Assembly: GCA_040905705.1 (NCBI GenBank)
Contig: JBBDQZ010000068.1
Span: forward strand, 1-64,000
Reading direction: 5' to 3'
Origin: JBBDQZ01 sp040905705
GTDB lineage: Bacteria > Bacteroidota > Rhodothermia > Balneolales > Natronogracilivirgulaceae
DNA: 64,000 bases
In this document: positions 1 through 8,933 of the stretch, one piece after another
How positions within the stretch are numbered: the stretch's first letter is position 1
How the letters are laid out: each line of letters begins with the position of its first letter
Made by a program: the position numbers and the translations under genes
The notes under the pieces: model-generated
The model's input: only the letters and a program-made list of their open reading frames with translations
What the model was told of the DNA's origin: nothing
The model's database searches: none

Positions 1-200
1 AATATGAGGTCTTGCTCAACCTGCCCGACCCGACGGAAACTTTGCGTGATCGTCCGGCCTTCTCTATCCGCCTGGCCAATGCCGGTACCTGGGAAGAGGC
101 CACCGGCTTCAACCGGCTGAACCACCGGCTGATCATCAACTCCTCGGCCGGCGGCCGGGCCTACAGCGGTGAACTATCGTTCGAGCCCTTAGTACAATAA
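1..200 (+). CDS. DUF4832-family protein, C-terminal fragment cut by window edge
   Basis: An open frame enters from the left edge (first full codon at base 3) and ends at TAA 198-200. Its roughly 65 residues match almost exactly the C-terminal end of the two complete genes that follow: the LLNLPDP, IRLANAGTWEEATGFN and HRLIINSSAGG segments recur in all three. It is therefore the last part of a third tandem copy of the same family, whose N-terminal part lies outside the window. The family's biochemical role is unknown to me. The C-terminal part looks like a beta-rich accessory domain. An AT-rich 14-bp inverted repeat follows the stop and may end its transcript. Confidence 0.85.
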   Translation, partial: YEVLLNLPDPTETLRDRPAFSIRLANAGTWEEATGFNRLNHRLIINSSAGGRAYSGELSFEPLVQ

Positions 201-238
201 ATAAAAAATCGTGGGCTTTTTACTGTTTTAAAAGACTT

Positions 239-279
239 GAAAAGTAAATAGCTAAAGAATGTTTTGCTATTTACTTTTC
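239..279 (+). terminator. 14-bp perfect inverted repeat after the first DUF4832 gene
   Basis: GAAAAGTAAATAGC (239-252) and its exact reverse complement (266-279) enclose a 13-nt loop. A T-rich stretch follows (GTTTTCTT). It lies 39 bases after the stop of the upstream gene and 105 bases before the next start, as expected for a factor-independent terminator. The stem is A/T-rich, so it is weaker than a typical one and could act in either direction. Confidence 0.55.
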
Positions 280-371
280 GTTTTCTTACAATTTACATTC
301 GAAGATTATCTACTTTAATTTTAACTTTTTACTGATAAAAAGTTGGCTCTATAAGCAATCAAAATATTAAT

Positions 372-377
372 GAGGGG
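372..377 (+). promoter_or_regulatory. Shine-Dalgarno for the 384 gene
   Basis: GAGGGG ends 6 bases before ATG 384. Strong Shine-Dalgarno sequences are uncommon in this window, and this one fixes the start. Confidence 0.6.
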
Positions 378-383
378 ATTTCC

Positions 384-1850
384 ATGAAGGATATCTACAA
401 CGTGTCTGCCGTTCTCACCATTCTGCTTGTTTCTTTATTCATCGGGCAATGCGATTCTGCCCGCGATTTAGAATTGACGAACATTAGTTATGAACCGACC
501 GATGAAATATTCCCCAATCCCGAGCGCGGGTTTTATGTCCGCCATAATTATACGCCGGGTGGTTCCCCGCTCGATGTTGAAACACTCATGGAAGGCCGGG
601 ATGAAAACATAACACAGATAGGACGCTCCTACTATATTGAAGAATTCCGAAATTCGGATTTATCTCAGGATTTTCTGGATCTGCTTGAAGAAGATTTTGA
701 AGCCATACGAGAAGCAGGTGTCAAAACTTATCTACGATTCCGTTACAGTGTGAGCATAGGTGATCCGGATGCCCCACTCGATCGAGTTTTAAGTCATATC
801 GAACAGCTTGGGCCGACTTTTCAAAGAAACTATGATGTGATTTCTTTTTTGCAAGGCGGCTTTATCGGGGCTTGGGGTGAATGGCATGCCTCAACCAATA
901 ATCTGGAAGAGCCGGAAAACATGCGGGCGATACTGTTTAAAATGCTGGATGTACTTCCCGAAGAACGTTCTGTGGTTGTACGATCCCCTCGTCACAAAAT
1001 GAATGTTTTTGAAACCAATCATCCTTTCACCGATGAACAGGCATATGACGGATCCAATACGGCACGCACCGGCCATCACAATGATTGTTTTCTGGCCAGC
1101 CCGACTGATGTAGGTACATATGTACTTGGCCGCTATCCTAATTTTGATTTGGAAGATTCTATCACGGTAGATTGGATTAAAAACTACCTTAGCCAGGAAA
1201 ACAAATATTTACCCATGGGCGGGGAGACCTGCAACCCGCGCCCGGATGCCGGCGACCGTTTCCATTGCGAGAATGCCCTTGAAGAAATGGAGTGGTTGCG
1301 TTTTTCATATCTAAACCGGGGGTATTCGAGACAAATTCTCGACACCTGGGTCGACCAGGGCTGTATGCCGGAGGTTCAGCGGCGCCTGGGATACCGTTTT
1401 GCCATGCTCAACGGCTCCTTCAGCCAGGCCGCCACACCAGGTGGTATTTTCCATGTTAACCTCGATATGATCAATGAAGGTTTCGCCTCTCCCTATAATC
1501 CCCGCGGGCTCCAGATCGTTCTGCGCAGTGTCGACAACCCGAGCCAGGTCTGGAAAGTGGACCTGCCCGATGACCCCCGCTATTGGCATGGTGGAGAATC
1601 GATCCGGTTAAGTCATGAACTTGGAATACCCGAAGGTCTGTCCGATGGCGCTTATGAGGTCTTGCTCAACCTGCCCGACCCGGCAGAAAACTTGCGCCAT
1701 CGTCCCGAATATGCCATCCGCCTGGCCAATGCCGGCACCTGGGAAGAAGCCACCGGCTTCAACCGGCTGAACCACAGGCTGATCATCGACTCCTCGGCCG
1801 GCGGCCGAGCCTACAGCGGTGACCTGACGTTTGAACCCTTTGATATATGA
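384..1850 (+). CDS. DUF4874/DUF4832 protein, exported, possible lipoprotein
   Basis: 488 residues. A hydrophobic signal segment (about residues 8-21) ends in IGQC (Cys23), possibly a lipoprotein site, although Gln at -1 is atypical. The mature part begins with the family hallmark NPERGFY (45-51). It has a TIM-barrel-like N-terminal half with GGFIGAWGEWH near residues 156-166, then NDCFLAS and GGETCNPRP blocks and a beta-rich C-terminal third. This architecture matches DUF4874 plus DUF4832. The GEWH segment sits where TIM-barrel glycosidases often carry an acid, so a carbohydrate-active role is possible but unproven. It is the second of three tandem copies (partial, this, 1994-3484). Its 3' third is nearly identical at DNA level to the neighbours, suggesting recent duplication or gene conversion. 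Confidence 0.85.
   Translation: MKDIYNVSAVLTILLVSLFIGQCDSARDLELTNISYEPTDEIFPNPERGFYVRHNYTPGGSPLDVETLMEGRDENITQIGRSYYIEEFRNSDLSQDFLDLLEEDFEAIREAGVKTYLRFRYSVSIGDPDAPLDRVLSHIEQLGPTFQRNYDVISFLQGGFIGAWGEWHASTNNLEEPENMRAILFKMLDVLPEERSVVVRSPRHKMNVFETNHPFTDEQAYDGSNTARTGHHNDCFLASPTDVGTYVLGRYPNFDLEDSITVDWIKNYLSQENKYLPMGGETCNPRPDAGDRFHCENALEEMEWLRFSYLNRGYSRQILDTWVDQGCMPEVQRRLGYRFAMLNGSFSQAATPGGIFHVNLDMINEGFASPYNPRGLQIVLRSVDNPSQVWKVDLPDDPRYWHGGESIRLSHELGIPEGLSDGAYEVLLNLPDPAENLRHRPEYAIRLANAGTWEEATGFNRLNHRLIIDSSAGGRAYSGDLTFEPFDI
1655..1850 (+). repeat. Direct repeat of DUF4832 3' ends (also 1-200 and 3289-3484)
   Basis: The last ~190 bases of the three tandem genes are near-identical DNA, for example CTGCCCGACCCG and CACCGGCTTCAACCGGCTGA in all three. 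The stretch starting ATGCCGGAGGTTCAGCGGCG is also identical at about 1368 and 3000. The 5' halves of the same genes are clearly more diverged. Confidence 0.8.
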
Positions 1851-1993
1851 TTCGCTGTCTGTCGATCTCTTACAGGTAAGAACAAAAGATCCACACAGTA
1901 ACTTTTGGCTTTACGGCTACACGGTGTGTGTAGTCACCCATGCCGTTTTCGTTGAAATGTAACTTTTCACTTTCTTCAAACGCTAATATAATT

Positions 1994-3484
1994 ATGAGAA
2001 AATTAAATACCTTTCCCTCCTGCTGTCGTCGATTCGGACTGGTTTTTGCCCTTCCTGTATGCTTATTATTTTTACTGCAGTGCGACGCATCCCGTGATGC
2101 CGATTCGGTTTCGGTCAACTATGAACCAACCGATGAAATTATTAACAATCCGGAGCGCGGTTTTTATCGCTTCACACGTGGTGGTTTAGGCGATGACGGG
2201 GCGCTTGATGTGGATTTTCTCCGGGAGATCCGGAATGATGGATTCACCTTGATCAGCCGGGGATATTATCTCGAGCCTTACCGCGAGTCGGACATTCCCG
2301 AAGAGTTGCTGAATCGAATGGATGAAGACTTTCAAGTGATGCGCGAGGGTGGAGTCAAAGCCTTTGTACGATTCAGTTACAGCAGACGGATCGGCGACCC
2401 CGATGCAAGCCTGGAGCGTGTGCATCGCCATATGGATCAACTGGCGCCGGTTTTTGAAAGAAATTATGACGTAATTGTCGCCCTCGCCGGCGGATTTATC
2501 GGTGCCTGGGGTGAATGGCACAACTCGACCAACAATCTGGAAACACCGGAAAACATGCGGGCTGTTTTGTTCAAATTGCTGGAGGTGCTTCCCGAGGAGC
2601 GCATGGTCGCCCTCCGTTCCCCCCGCCACAAAATGAATATATATCAAACCAACCAGCCGTTTTCCGAAGAGCAGGCTTTTAACGGATCCAATATCTCCCG
2701 CACCGGCCATCACAATGATTGCTTCCTGGCCAGTGACACCGATGTTGGTACCTATGTTCTTGGCCGCTACCCTCGTTTTGATCTGGAGGATTCACTGACC
2801 GTTGATGGTATAAAAAATTACATCGCTCAGGAAACCCGGTTTACCCCCATGGGTGGAGAAACATGCAATCCTCGCCCGGATGCCGGTGACCGCTTTCATT
2901 GTCCGACCGCTCTTGAAGAGATGGATTGGATGAACTGGACTTTCCTCAACTGGAACTATTCCCGGCAGATTCTCGACACTTGGGAAGATCAGGGATGTAT
3001 GCCGGAGGTTCAGCGGCGCCTGGGATACCGTTTTGCCATGCTTGACGGCTCCTTCAGCCAGGCCGCCGCACCCGGTGGTACCTTTCATTTTAATTTGAAT
3101 ATGGTCAACGAAGGCTTCGCCTCCCCTTTTAATGCCCGTGATCTTCAGGTCGTCCTGCGCAGCGTCGACAACCCGAACCAGGTCTGGAAAGTGGACCTTC
3201 CTGATGACCCCCGATACTGGCTCAGTGGAGAAAGCATCCAGCTGCGTCACGAACTGGGTGTTCCCGAAGGCCTGGCCGACGGCGAATATGAGGTTTTGCT
3301 GAACCTGCCCGACCCGACGGAAACCTTGCGCAACCATCCGGCCTTCTCCATCCGCCTGGCCAATGCCGGCACCTGGGAAGAGGCCACCGGCTTCAACCGG
3401 CTGAACCACCGGCTGATCATCAACTCCTCGGCCGGCAGCCAAACCTACCGTGGGGATCTGACATTTGAACCCTTTGGGGCATAA
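1994..3484 (+). CDS. DUF4874/DUF4832 protein, exported, possible lipoprotein (tandem copy)
   Basis: 496 residues from ATG 1994. An upstream in-frame ATG at 1940 would add 18 polar residues before the signal peptide, so 1994 is preferred. The signal peptide ends LLFLLQCDAS, with the same unusual Gln-Cys junction as the previous gene. The NPERGFY, GGFIGAWGEWH, NDCFLAS and GGETCNPRP blocks are all present in the same order, and the C-terminal third is almost identical to the neighbours. Function unknown; it probably acts on or binds a carbohydrate at the cell surface. The RraA-like gene starts 47 bases downstream, so the array may be co-transcribed with the catabolic run that follows. There is no T9SS tail, unlike the homologue at 54912-56621. 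Confidence 0.85.
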   Translation: MRKLNTFPSCCRRFGLVFALPVCLLFLLQCDASRDADSVSVNYEPTDEIINNPERGFYRFTRGGLGDDGALDVDFLREIRNDGFTLISRGYYLEPYRESDIPEELLNRMDEDFQVMREGGVKAFVRFSYSRRIGDPDASLERVHRHMDQLAPVFERNYDVIVALAGGFIGAWGEWHNSTNNLETPENMRAVLFKLLEVLPEERMVALRSPRHKMNIYQTNQPFSEEQAFNGSNISRTGHHNDCFLASDTDVGTYVLGRYPRFDLEDSLTVDGIKNYIAQETRFTPMGGETCNPRPDAGDRFHCPTALEEMDWMNWTFLNWNYSRQILDTWEDQGCMPEVQRRLGYRFAMLDGSFSQAAAPGGTFHFNLNMVNEGFASPFNARDLQVVLRSVDNPNQVWKVDLPDDPRYWLSGESIQLRHELGVPEGLADGEYEVLLNLPDPTETLRNHPAFSIRLANAGTWEEATGFNRLNHRLIINSSAGSQTYRGDLTFEPFGA

Positions 3485-3531
3485 ATCAAACCATCTAAAT
3501 TCAAACCAATCACGTATAAAAACCATATCCA

Positions 3532-4482
3532 ATGAGACAGAAGAACTTAGCATTGTTCGTCACCATATTTTTACTGTTGACCTCGATATCTTTCGGCCAG
3601 CAAACACCTGACGACAAAGTCGTTGCTTCCGAGGATGACATCCTCCACTATACTTATGAATGGGATGGCGAACGACTTCCTGACGGACGGCCCAGGGTTT
3701 CCGATGATCTCCTGGAAAGGCTGAAAAACCTCAAAGTGGAAGATGTCTGGCAATTTCTAAACGAATTTGGATACCGGAACCAGTTCGAAGGTGGTTGGAA
3801 AATGATTCATGAAGATCAACCTATGGCCGGACGGGCACTTACGGCCCAATACATGCCTAAGCGTCCCGATGTAGAAGCACGCCTGGTTGAAGAAGGGCTC
3901 GCGGCAGGCCATGTCGGTCCGATGAATTCCTGGCCAATTGATATGCTTGAAAACGGTGATATTTATCTGGCCGATGCCTACGGTAAGATTAAGGCCGGAA
4001 CCTTGATCGGAGATAAACTGGGTAACTCCATATTTGCCCGGTCGGGAAAAGGCGTGATTTTTGACGGATCGCTCCGGGATGCAGATAATCTCGCAGAGAT
4101 CGACGGTTTTAACGCTTTTACAAGAGATTGGCACCCTTCATTCATGGATGAAATGATGCTTATGGGTATTAATGTCCCGATCCGAATCGGAAATGTTACC
4201 GTTTTCCCCGGTGATGCCATACTGGCAAAGCGCGTGGGTGTAGTCTTTATTCCCGCGCATCTGGTGGAAGAAATCGTTATTACAGCTGAAATTGTACAAC
4301 TACGTGACGAGTTTGTTCACGAAAGAGTTCGCCAGCGCGTGTATACTGCCGGGCAAGTTGATGCCCGGTGGACCGAGGAAATAGAAGAAGATTTTCTGGG
4401 CTGGCTTGAAGAAGGCCATGAAGACAGATTGCCTGTGCCCCTTGATGAAATGCAAGAATTCCTGCAACACCGTACCTGGTAA
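3532..4482 (+). CDS. Exported RraA-like (HMG/CHA aldolase family) protein
   Basis: 316 residues with a clear Sec signal peptide (MRQKN, hydrophobic core, SFGQQ). The mature protein contains the RraA-family active-site segment GKGVIFDGSLRD (about residues 173-184). In characterised members this carries the Arg-Asp pair that binds substrate and metal in 4-hydroxy-4-methyl-2-oxoglutarate aldolase/oxaloacetate decarboxylase. About 100 N-terminal residues precede the RraA core and about 60 follow it, so it is longer than the ~160-residue catalytic family. RraA-family enzymes are normally cytosolic, so export is unusual; the neighbouring RidA, amidohydrolases and PLP enzyme are exported too. If active, it would cleave a hydroxy-keto acid to pyruvate, a possible substrate for the transporter encoded 30 bases downstream. 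Confidence 0.8.
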   Translation: MRQKNLALFVTIFLLLTSISFGQQTPDDKVVASEDDILHYTYEWDGERLPDGRPRVSDDLLERLKNLKVEDVWQFLNEFGYRNQFEGGWKMIHEDQPMAGRALTAQYMPKRPDVEARLVEEGLAAGHVGPMNSWPIDMLENGDIYLADAYGKIKAGTLIGDKLGNSIFARSGKGVIFDGSLRDADNLAEIDGFNAFTRDWHPSFMDEMMLMGINVPIRIGNVTVFPGDAILAKRVGVVFIPAHLVEEIVITAEIVQLRDEFVHERVRQRVYTAGQVDARWTEEIEEDFLGWLEEGHEDRLPVPLDEMQEFLQHRTW

Positions 4483-4512
4483 GTAATAACATAGATTTAT
4501 AAAGTTTACACA

Positions 4513-5643
4513 ATGAATATATCAGAGAAAGTTTACAAAATTGCATTAGTTCTTGCTCTTGTTGCATTACCAATTGCAATCCTCATGTCGCTCTTTGGTG
4601 CCGGTTCGAGCACCGGCCCGCTTGTTATCGGTTCTTTCTGTTTGCTGGCAATCGGTATTCGCGGATTTGATAATTTGAAAGGGTTTTCATTTACACTCTG
4701 GGTATTTGCAGCGGTATCTGTTGCGATGTTCTACCCCGGATCCATTACTGATATCGGTAGTTACAATACCGAAGGGCTGATTGTCCCGCTCATTCAGTTG
4801 ATCATGTTCGGTATGGGTACCGCCATGAGCCTGCAGGATTTCGTTGGTGTGGTCAAAATGCCCAAAGCGGTTTTTGTCGGATTGCTTTGTCAGTTCACCA
4901 TCATGCCCATTGTGGGTGTCACAATAGCTATGTCATTCAACTTTCCACCCGCAATTGCAGCCGGCGTAGTACTCATTGGATGTTCCCCAAGCGGTGTCGC
5001 TTCAAACGTAATGGCCTTCCTGTCCAAAGGAAACCTTGCCCTGTCCGTTACGCTTACCGCCATTGCCACGTTAATGGCTCCTATTATAACCCCCTTTTTG
5101 ATGCAGGTCTTTGCAGGCCAGTTTATCCCGATTGACTTCGTTGCCATGATGATCAGCATTATAAAAATGGTCATCCTGCCCATAGCTCTCGGACTCCTTT
5201 TTAACAGAGTTTTCCGGGGTAAAGCACAATGGTTGCACGATGCCATGCCAATGATTTCAATGGCCGGAATAGTCGTGATTATCGCCGTAATTACCGCTTC
5301 CGGACGCGATAATCTTCTCACCATCGGGCTGCTCTTGATTTTTGCAGCTATTCTGCATAACGCAGCCGGCTATTTCCTTGGTTACTGGGGTTGTCGATTA
5401 ATGAAAATGGACGAAAAATCATGCCGTACGATCGCATTTGAAGTCGGTATGCAAAACGGTGGCCTTGCTTCCGGAATTGCCGTTGAACTTGGAAGAGCAT
5501 CCACCATGGGCCTGGCACCTGCCGTATTCGGCCCGTGGATGAACATCTCCGGTTCCTTTTTGGCCAACTGGTGGCGCGACCGCCCACCCGCTGATGCCCC
5601 CGATGTCCTCGAAGCAGATCCGGAACCTGCCAACGTTAAATAA
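4513..5643 (+). CDS. Bile acid:sodium symporter (BASS) family transporter
   Basis: 376 residues, about ten hydrophobic segments. It has the family signatures GCSPSGVASNVMAFLSKGN (mid-protein) and FEVGMQNGGLASG (late), which in BASS proteins form the crossover helices that bind Na+ and substrate. Family members move organic anions such as bile acids, pantoate and 2-keto acids with sodium. It lies in a tight plus-strand run between the exported RraA-like gene and the RidA-like lipoprotein gene (30- and 48-base gaps). The likely job is therefore uptake of a carboxylate made by these exported enzymes. The substrate is inference; the family call is firm. Confidence 0.9.
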   Translation: MNISEKVYKIALVLALVALPIAILMSLFGAGSSTGPLVIGSFCLLAIGIRGFDNLKGFSFTLWVFAAVSVAMFYPGSITDIGSYNTEGLIVPLIQLIMFGMGTAMSLQDFVGVVKMPKAVFVGLLCQFTIMPIVGVTIAMSFNFPPAIAAGVVLIGCSPSGVASNVMAFLSKGNLALSVTLTAIATLMAPIITPFLMQVFAGQFIPIDFVAMMISIIKMVILPIALGLLFNRVFRGKAQWLHDAMPMISMAGIVVIIAVITASGRDNLLTIGLLLIFAAILHNAAGYFLGYWGCRLMKMDEKSCRTIAFEVGMQNGGLASGIAVELGRASTMGLAPAVFGPWMNISGSFLANWWRDRPPADAPDVLEADPEPANVK

Positions 5644-5691
5644 CATTTCCATAAACTTCTATAATCTGTAATAATTTAAAAACTCTTTGTA

Positions 5692-6246
5692 ATGAAAAAT
5701 TCAATTGTATTGTTATCGATGTTATTTCTTTTTATTTCTTGTGCTCCTGAAAATAATAATACCGGACAAAATTCGGATTATGATGTGGAAGAGAGGCTGG
5801 CTGAACTTGGAATTGTTCTGCAAGAACCCTCTCCTCCCGTTGCCAGTTATGTGTTGACCGTACGCACCGGCAACCTGGTGTTTTTATCCGGCCATGGGCC
5901 CGACAGGCCGGAAGGCGGTCAGGTTATTGGCAAACTGGGGGGGCCGGGTGGCCTTACGGTTGAAGAAGGCCAGGAAGCTGCCCGATTAACCGGGATTGCA
6001 TTACTGAATTCCCTTAAAGCCGAAGTCGGTGATCTGAATAACGTTAGTCGAATTGTCAAAGTCAACGGAATGGTCAACGCACACCCTTCATTTACACAAC
6101 ACTCACAGGTAGTTAACGGATTTTCCGATCTTATGGTTGAGGTTTTCGGTGACAGGGGAAGGCATGCGCGAGCTTCCATCGGTATGAGTTCCCTGCCGAA
6201 CAATATTGCTGTGGAAATCGACCTGGTTGTCGAAGTGGAAAACTGA
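5692..6246 (+). CDS. RidA/YjgF-family lipoprotein
   Basis: 184 residues. The signal peptide ends in a lipobox (LFLFISC, Cys17) followed by an Asn-rich linker. The remainder is a full YjgF/YER057c/UK114 domain: SYVLTVRTGNLVFLSGHGP, a central helix, and RHARASIGMSSLPNNIAVEI, which supplies the conserved arginine and the C-terminal strand. RidA proteins hydrolyse reactive enamine/imine intermediates released by PLP enzymes and are normally cytosolic trimers. Here the lipobox predicts a membrane-anchored, periplasm-facing form. The Tat-exported PLP enzyme at 11175 is a plausible source of its substrate. Confidence 0.88.
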   Translation: MKNSIVLLSMLFLFISCAPENNNTGQNSDYDVEERLAELGIVLQEPSPPVASYVLTVRTGNLVFLSGHGPDRPEGGQVIGKLGGPGGLTVEEGQEAARLTGIALLNSLKAEVGDLNNVSRIVKVNGMVNAHPSFTQHSQVVNGFSDLMVEVFGDRGRHARASIGMSSLPNNIAVEIDLVVEVEN

Positions 6247-6273
6247 CATAATCCATGATCTAAATCTATATGC

Positions 6274-6296
6274 ACGGATCAGGAATACTGATCCGT
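6274..6296 (+). terminator. 9-bp hairpin after the RidA gene
   Basis: ACGGATCAG (74-82) pairs perfectly with CTGATCCGT (88-96) across a GAATA loop. It is followed by only a short T stretch (ATTTGGG), so it may attenuate rather than fully terminate transcription before the amidohydrolase run. Confidence 0.45.
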
Positions 6297-6330
6297 ATTT
6301 GGGCTAAAAAACATACTGAACCGGAATGTA

Positions 6331-7584
6331 ATGATGAAGTATAAATTACTTTTGAGTTTTTCTTTCTTCTGGTGTTTTCTGCTTTTTGCGCAATCGCTAA
6401 AAGCTCAGGAAATCGAGATACTGTTGAAAGGCGGCCATGTCATCGATCCGAAAAACGAAATTGACGCACCCATGGACGTGGCTGTTTCCGGAAATACCAT
6501 TCTCCGGGTTGCCGAACACATTCCGGAGGAAAGTGCGCGCAGGGTGATCGATGTAACCGGGCTTTTCGTTACACCCGGCTTGATCGATATGCACGCTCAT
6601 GTTTTTCACGGCACGCAACCCGGCCCGTATATTGCCAATAGTTTCCGCAGCATGCCGCCTGATGCCTTTACGTTTCGAACCGGTGTAACCACTATTGTGG
6701 ATGCCGGATCCTCCGGGTGGAGAACATTCAAACAACTCAAGGATCAGACCATCGACCATTCCCGAACCCGGGTGCTGGCTTTTATAAGCATCGTGGGTGA
6801 GGGTATGCAGGGTTATTTGCATCCTCAAAACCTGAACGACATGGACCCGGTACTAACCGCTTACCGGATCAATGAATATCCCGACATTATCGTCGGAGTG
6901 AAGAAACATCATTATCGCGGCCCTGATTTTACTCCGGTCGAACGTGCCGTGGAAGCCGGCAACCTGGCCGGCGTGCCGGTCATGGTGGATTTTGGCGGAC
7001 ATGAGCCTCCTCTGTCTCTGGAAACACTGTTAATGGAAAAACTACGCCCGGGGGATATACTGACTCACACCTATTACAGTAGCCCAAGAAGACAAGGCGG
7101 AGTAGATGAGAACGGACAGGTAAGGCCCTTTATATTTGACGCACAGGAGCGGGGAATCATTTTTGATATAGGCCATGGAGCCGGTGGATTTCAATGGCCG
7201 CAAGCCATTCCCGCCATGGAGCAGGGTTTCTGGCCAAATGTAATTAGCACTGATTTGCATAATCTCAGTATGAATGGCGGTATGAAAGACATGAATAATG
7301 TAATGTCAAAATTCCTGAATATAGGTATGTCTCTCAGTGATGTCGTAGAACGCACAACCTGGAATCCGGCACAAGCTCTTCAGCGTGAAGATCTGGGCCA
7401 TCTCAGTGAAGGTGCCGTTGCTGATATCGCTGTTTTTAATATGCGGGAAGGGGATTTCGGGTTTATGGACGCCCGGCGAACAGCGATCCGTGGTACACGA
7501 AAACTGGAAACGGTACTGACTCTCCTCGACGGTGATATTATGTGGGATCTGAACGGAATCGCAGCACCCATGTGGGGAGAATAA
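6331..7584 (+). CDS. Exported amidohydrolase/deacetylase-family metallohydrolase, copy A
   Basis: 417 residues with a Sec signal peptide (cleavage likely after SLKAQ). Belongs to the COG3964-type amidohydrolases, whose studied members remove acyl groups from N- or O-acyl substrates. Metal-site elements: H88-A-H90 in DMHAHVF (strand 1), K191 in VGVKKHH (candidate carboxylated bridging lysine), H246 in LTHTYYSS (strand 6) and D308 in STDLH (strand 8). Where most relatives have the strand-5 histidine there is an Asp (D220, VMVDFGG). The C-terminus (AAPMWGE) closes the small beta domain. It is the first of five tandem paralogues and groups with the copies at 9768 and 12997. ATG 6334 is an equally good start. 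Confidence 0.88.
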   Translation: MMKYKLLLSFSFFWCFLLFAQSLKAQEIEILLKGGHVIDPKNEIDAPMDVAVSGNTILRVAEHIPEESARRVIDVTGLFVTPGLIDMHAHVFHGTQPGPYIANSFRSMPPDAFTFRTGVTTIVDAGSSGWRTFKQLKDQTIDHSRTRVLAFISIVGEGMQGYLHPQNLNDMDPVLTAYRINEYPDIIVGVKKHHYRGPDFTPVERAVEAGNLAGVPVMVDFGGHEPPLSLETLLMEKLRPGDILTHTYYSSPRRQGGVDENGQVRPFIFDAQERGIIFDIGHGAGGFQWPQAIPAMEQGFWPNVISTDLHNLSMNGGMKDMNNVMSKFLNIGMSLSDVVERTTWNPAQALQREDLGHLSEGAVADIAVFNMREGDFGFMDARRTAIRGTRKLETVLTLLDGDIMWDLNGIAAPMWGE

Positions 7585-7618
7585 TAAGCATGATTTACAC
7601 CACCAACTACGAGTATAA

Positions 7619-8899
7619 ATGAATAGAAAGCTATCTCGTTCGGGAAAAACCGGGGTATCCGACAAAGCTTTACATGGTCGTCCTTTTTTCATGACGCTCT
7701 TTTTGATGGGAATGCTGACGGTTCAGCTTTCGGCTCAGCCATATGATTTGTTGATTAAGGGAGGACATGTCATCGATCCGAAAAACCGGATCAATGAACC
7801 CATGGATATTGCCGTAAACGACGGGGTTGTTGCAAAAGTTTCTGCAGATATCCCGGCAACCGACGCTGCAAAAGTTGTCGATGCCACAGGACACTTCGTT
7901 GCGCCGGGCTTTATTGATATGCACGCCCATGTATTTTTCGGGTCAACCCCGAGAAATTTTGCCGACGGGTCTTACAGCGTTGCTCCCGATAATTTTTCCT
8001 TCCGTGCCGGTGTAACCACGGTCGTGGATGCCGGAGACTCGGGCTGGAGAAACTTTCCTGTTTTTAAAGAACAGGTAATTGATCCTTCACGGACCCGGGT
8101 ACTGGTTTTTTTGAATATTGTCGGCCATGGCCTTCGAGGTGATCCCTACAATAACAATTTCAGTGACATGGATGTGGAGAAAACATTATCGATGATACAG
8201 CAGTATCCGGATATCATCGTTGGGTCCAGAATCGGCCACATCCGGCAAAACTATTGGGAGCCTTTCGAAAAAGCAATGGAAGTTGCTCAACTGGCAGATA
8301 TGCCCATGTTACTGGAGTGTAATCTTCCTGAGCTGGAGCTTGAAAAAACGTTGGCAAGTATGAGGCCCGGTGACATCTTTGCACATGCCCATCAAACCGG
8401 AAGAAGATCACTTATGGATGATCAACAAAACCGGATCTATGATTTTGTTAATGAAGCACGAGAAAAAGGAATCATCTTTGATGTATCCCATGGTGGCACC
8501 AGTTTTCGCTTCAGCCAGGCTATTGCCGCCATAGAACAGGGATTTTATCCGGATACTTTTGGCACCGATTTACACTTTAACAGCAGAAATTCCGGCATGA
8601 AAAACATGCTTAATGTGATGTCCAAATTCCTCAATATGGGCATGAGCCTGGAAGATGTTATACTGCGTGCAACCTGGAACGCAGCCACCGCTCTAAAACG
8701 TGAAGATCTTGGACATTTAAGTGAGGGAGCTGTTGCCGACATTGCCGTTTTCAAAATCAACCACGGAAATTTTGGTTTCGTCGATGTACGCGGATATAGA
8801 ATGGATGGGGATCGTAAACTCGTAGCGGAATTAACCCTGCGTGAAGGCCGTATCGTCTGGGATCTGAATGGCCTGGCTGCCCCTTTATGGAATGAATAA
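7619..8899 (+). CDS. Exported amidohydrolase/deacetylase-family protein, copy B (variant metal site)
   Basis: 426 residues. A 24-residue polar N-terminal extension precedes the signal core MTLFLMGMLTVQLSAQ, so ATG 7691 is a possible alternative start. The HAH motif (DMHAHVF) and the strand-8 Asp (GTDLH) are kept. The candidate bridging lysine is replaced: VGSRIGH has Arg204 where copy A has Lys. The strand-5 region reads MLLEC instead of VMVDFGG, and strand 6 reads FAHAHQTG. It shares these changes with the copy at 14384. It may have one metal, a different ligand set, a different substrate or no activity. It starts 34 bases after copy A and is surely in the same transcript. Confidence 0.83.
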   Translation: MNRKLSRSGKTGVSDKALHGRPFFMTLFLMGMLTVQLSAQPYDLLIKGGHVIDPKNRINEPMDIAVNDGVVAKVSADIPATDAAKVVDATGHFVAPGFIDMHAHVFFGSTPRNFADGSYSVAPDNFSFRAGVTTVVDAGDSGWRNFPVFKEQVIDPSRTRVLVFLNIVGHGLRGDPYNNNFSDMDVEKTLSMIQQYPDIIVGSRIGHIRQNYWEPFEKAMEVAQLADMPMLLECNLPELELEKTLASMRPGDIFAHAHQTGRRSLMDDQQNRIYDFVNEAREKGIIFDVSHGGTSFRFSQAIAAIEQGFYPDTFGTDLHFNSRNSGMKNMLNVMSKFLNMGMSLEDVILRATWNAATALKREDLGHLSEGAVADIAVFKINHGNFGFVDVRGYRMDGDRKLVAELTLREGRIVWDLNGLAAPLWNE

Positions 8900-8917
8900 C
8901 CTGAACCTGCATTTTTT

Positions 8918-8923
8918 GGAGGA
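8918..8923 (+). promoter_or_regulatory. Shine-Dalgarno deciding the CBM9 gene start
   Basis: GGAGGA sits 10 bases before ATG 8934. It selects that ATG over the in-frame ATGs at 8868 and 8892, which would overlap the end of the upstream gene and spoil the signal peptide. Confidence 0.7.
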
Positions 8924-8933
8924 AACATATACT

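Noticed and set aside
2186..2713. Long minus-strand open frames opposite the DUF4832 genes
   Set aside because: They are antisense shadows of genes with strong, conserved coding on the plus strand.
8868..8933. Upstream ATG giving a longer CBM9-like protein
   Set aside because: It overlaps the end of the amidohydrolase gene and puts polar residues before the signal peptide. GGAGGA before 8934 decides the start.
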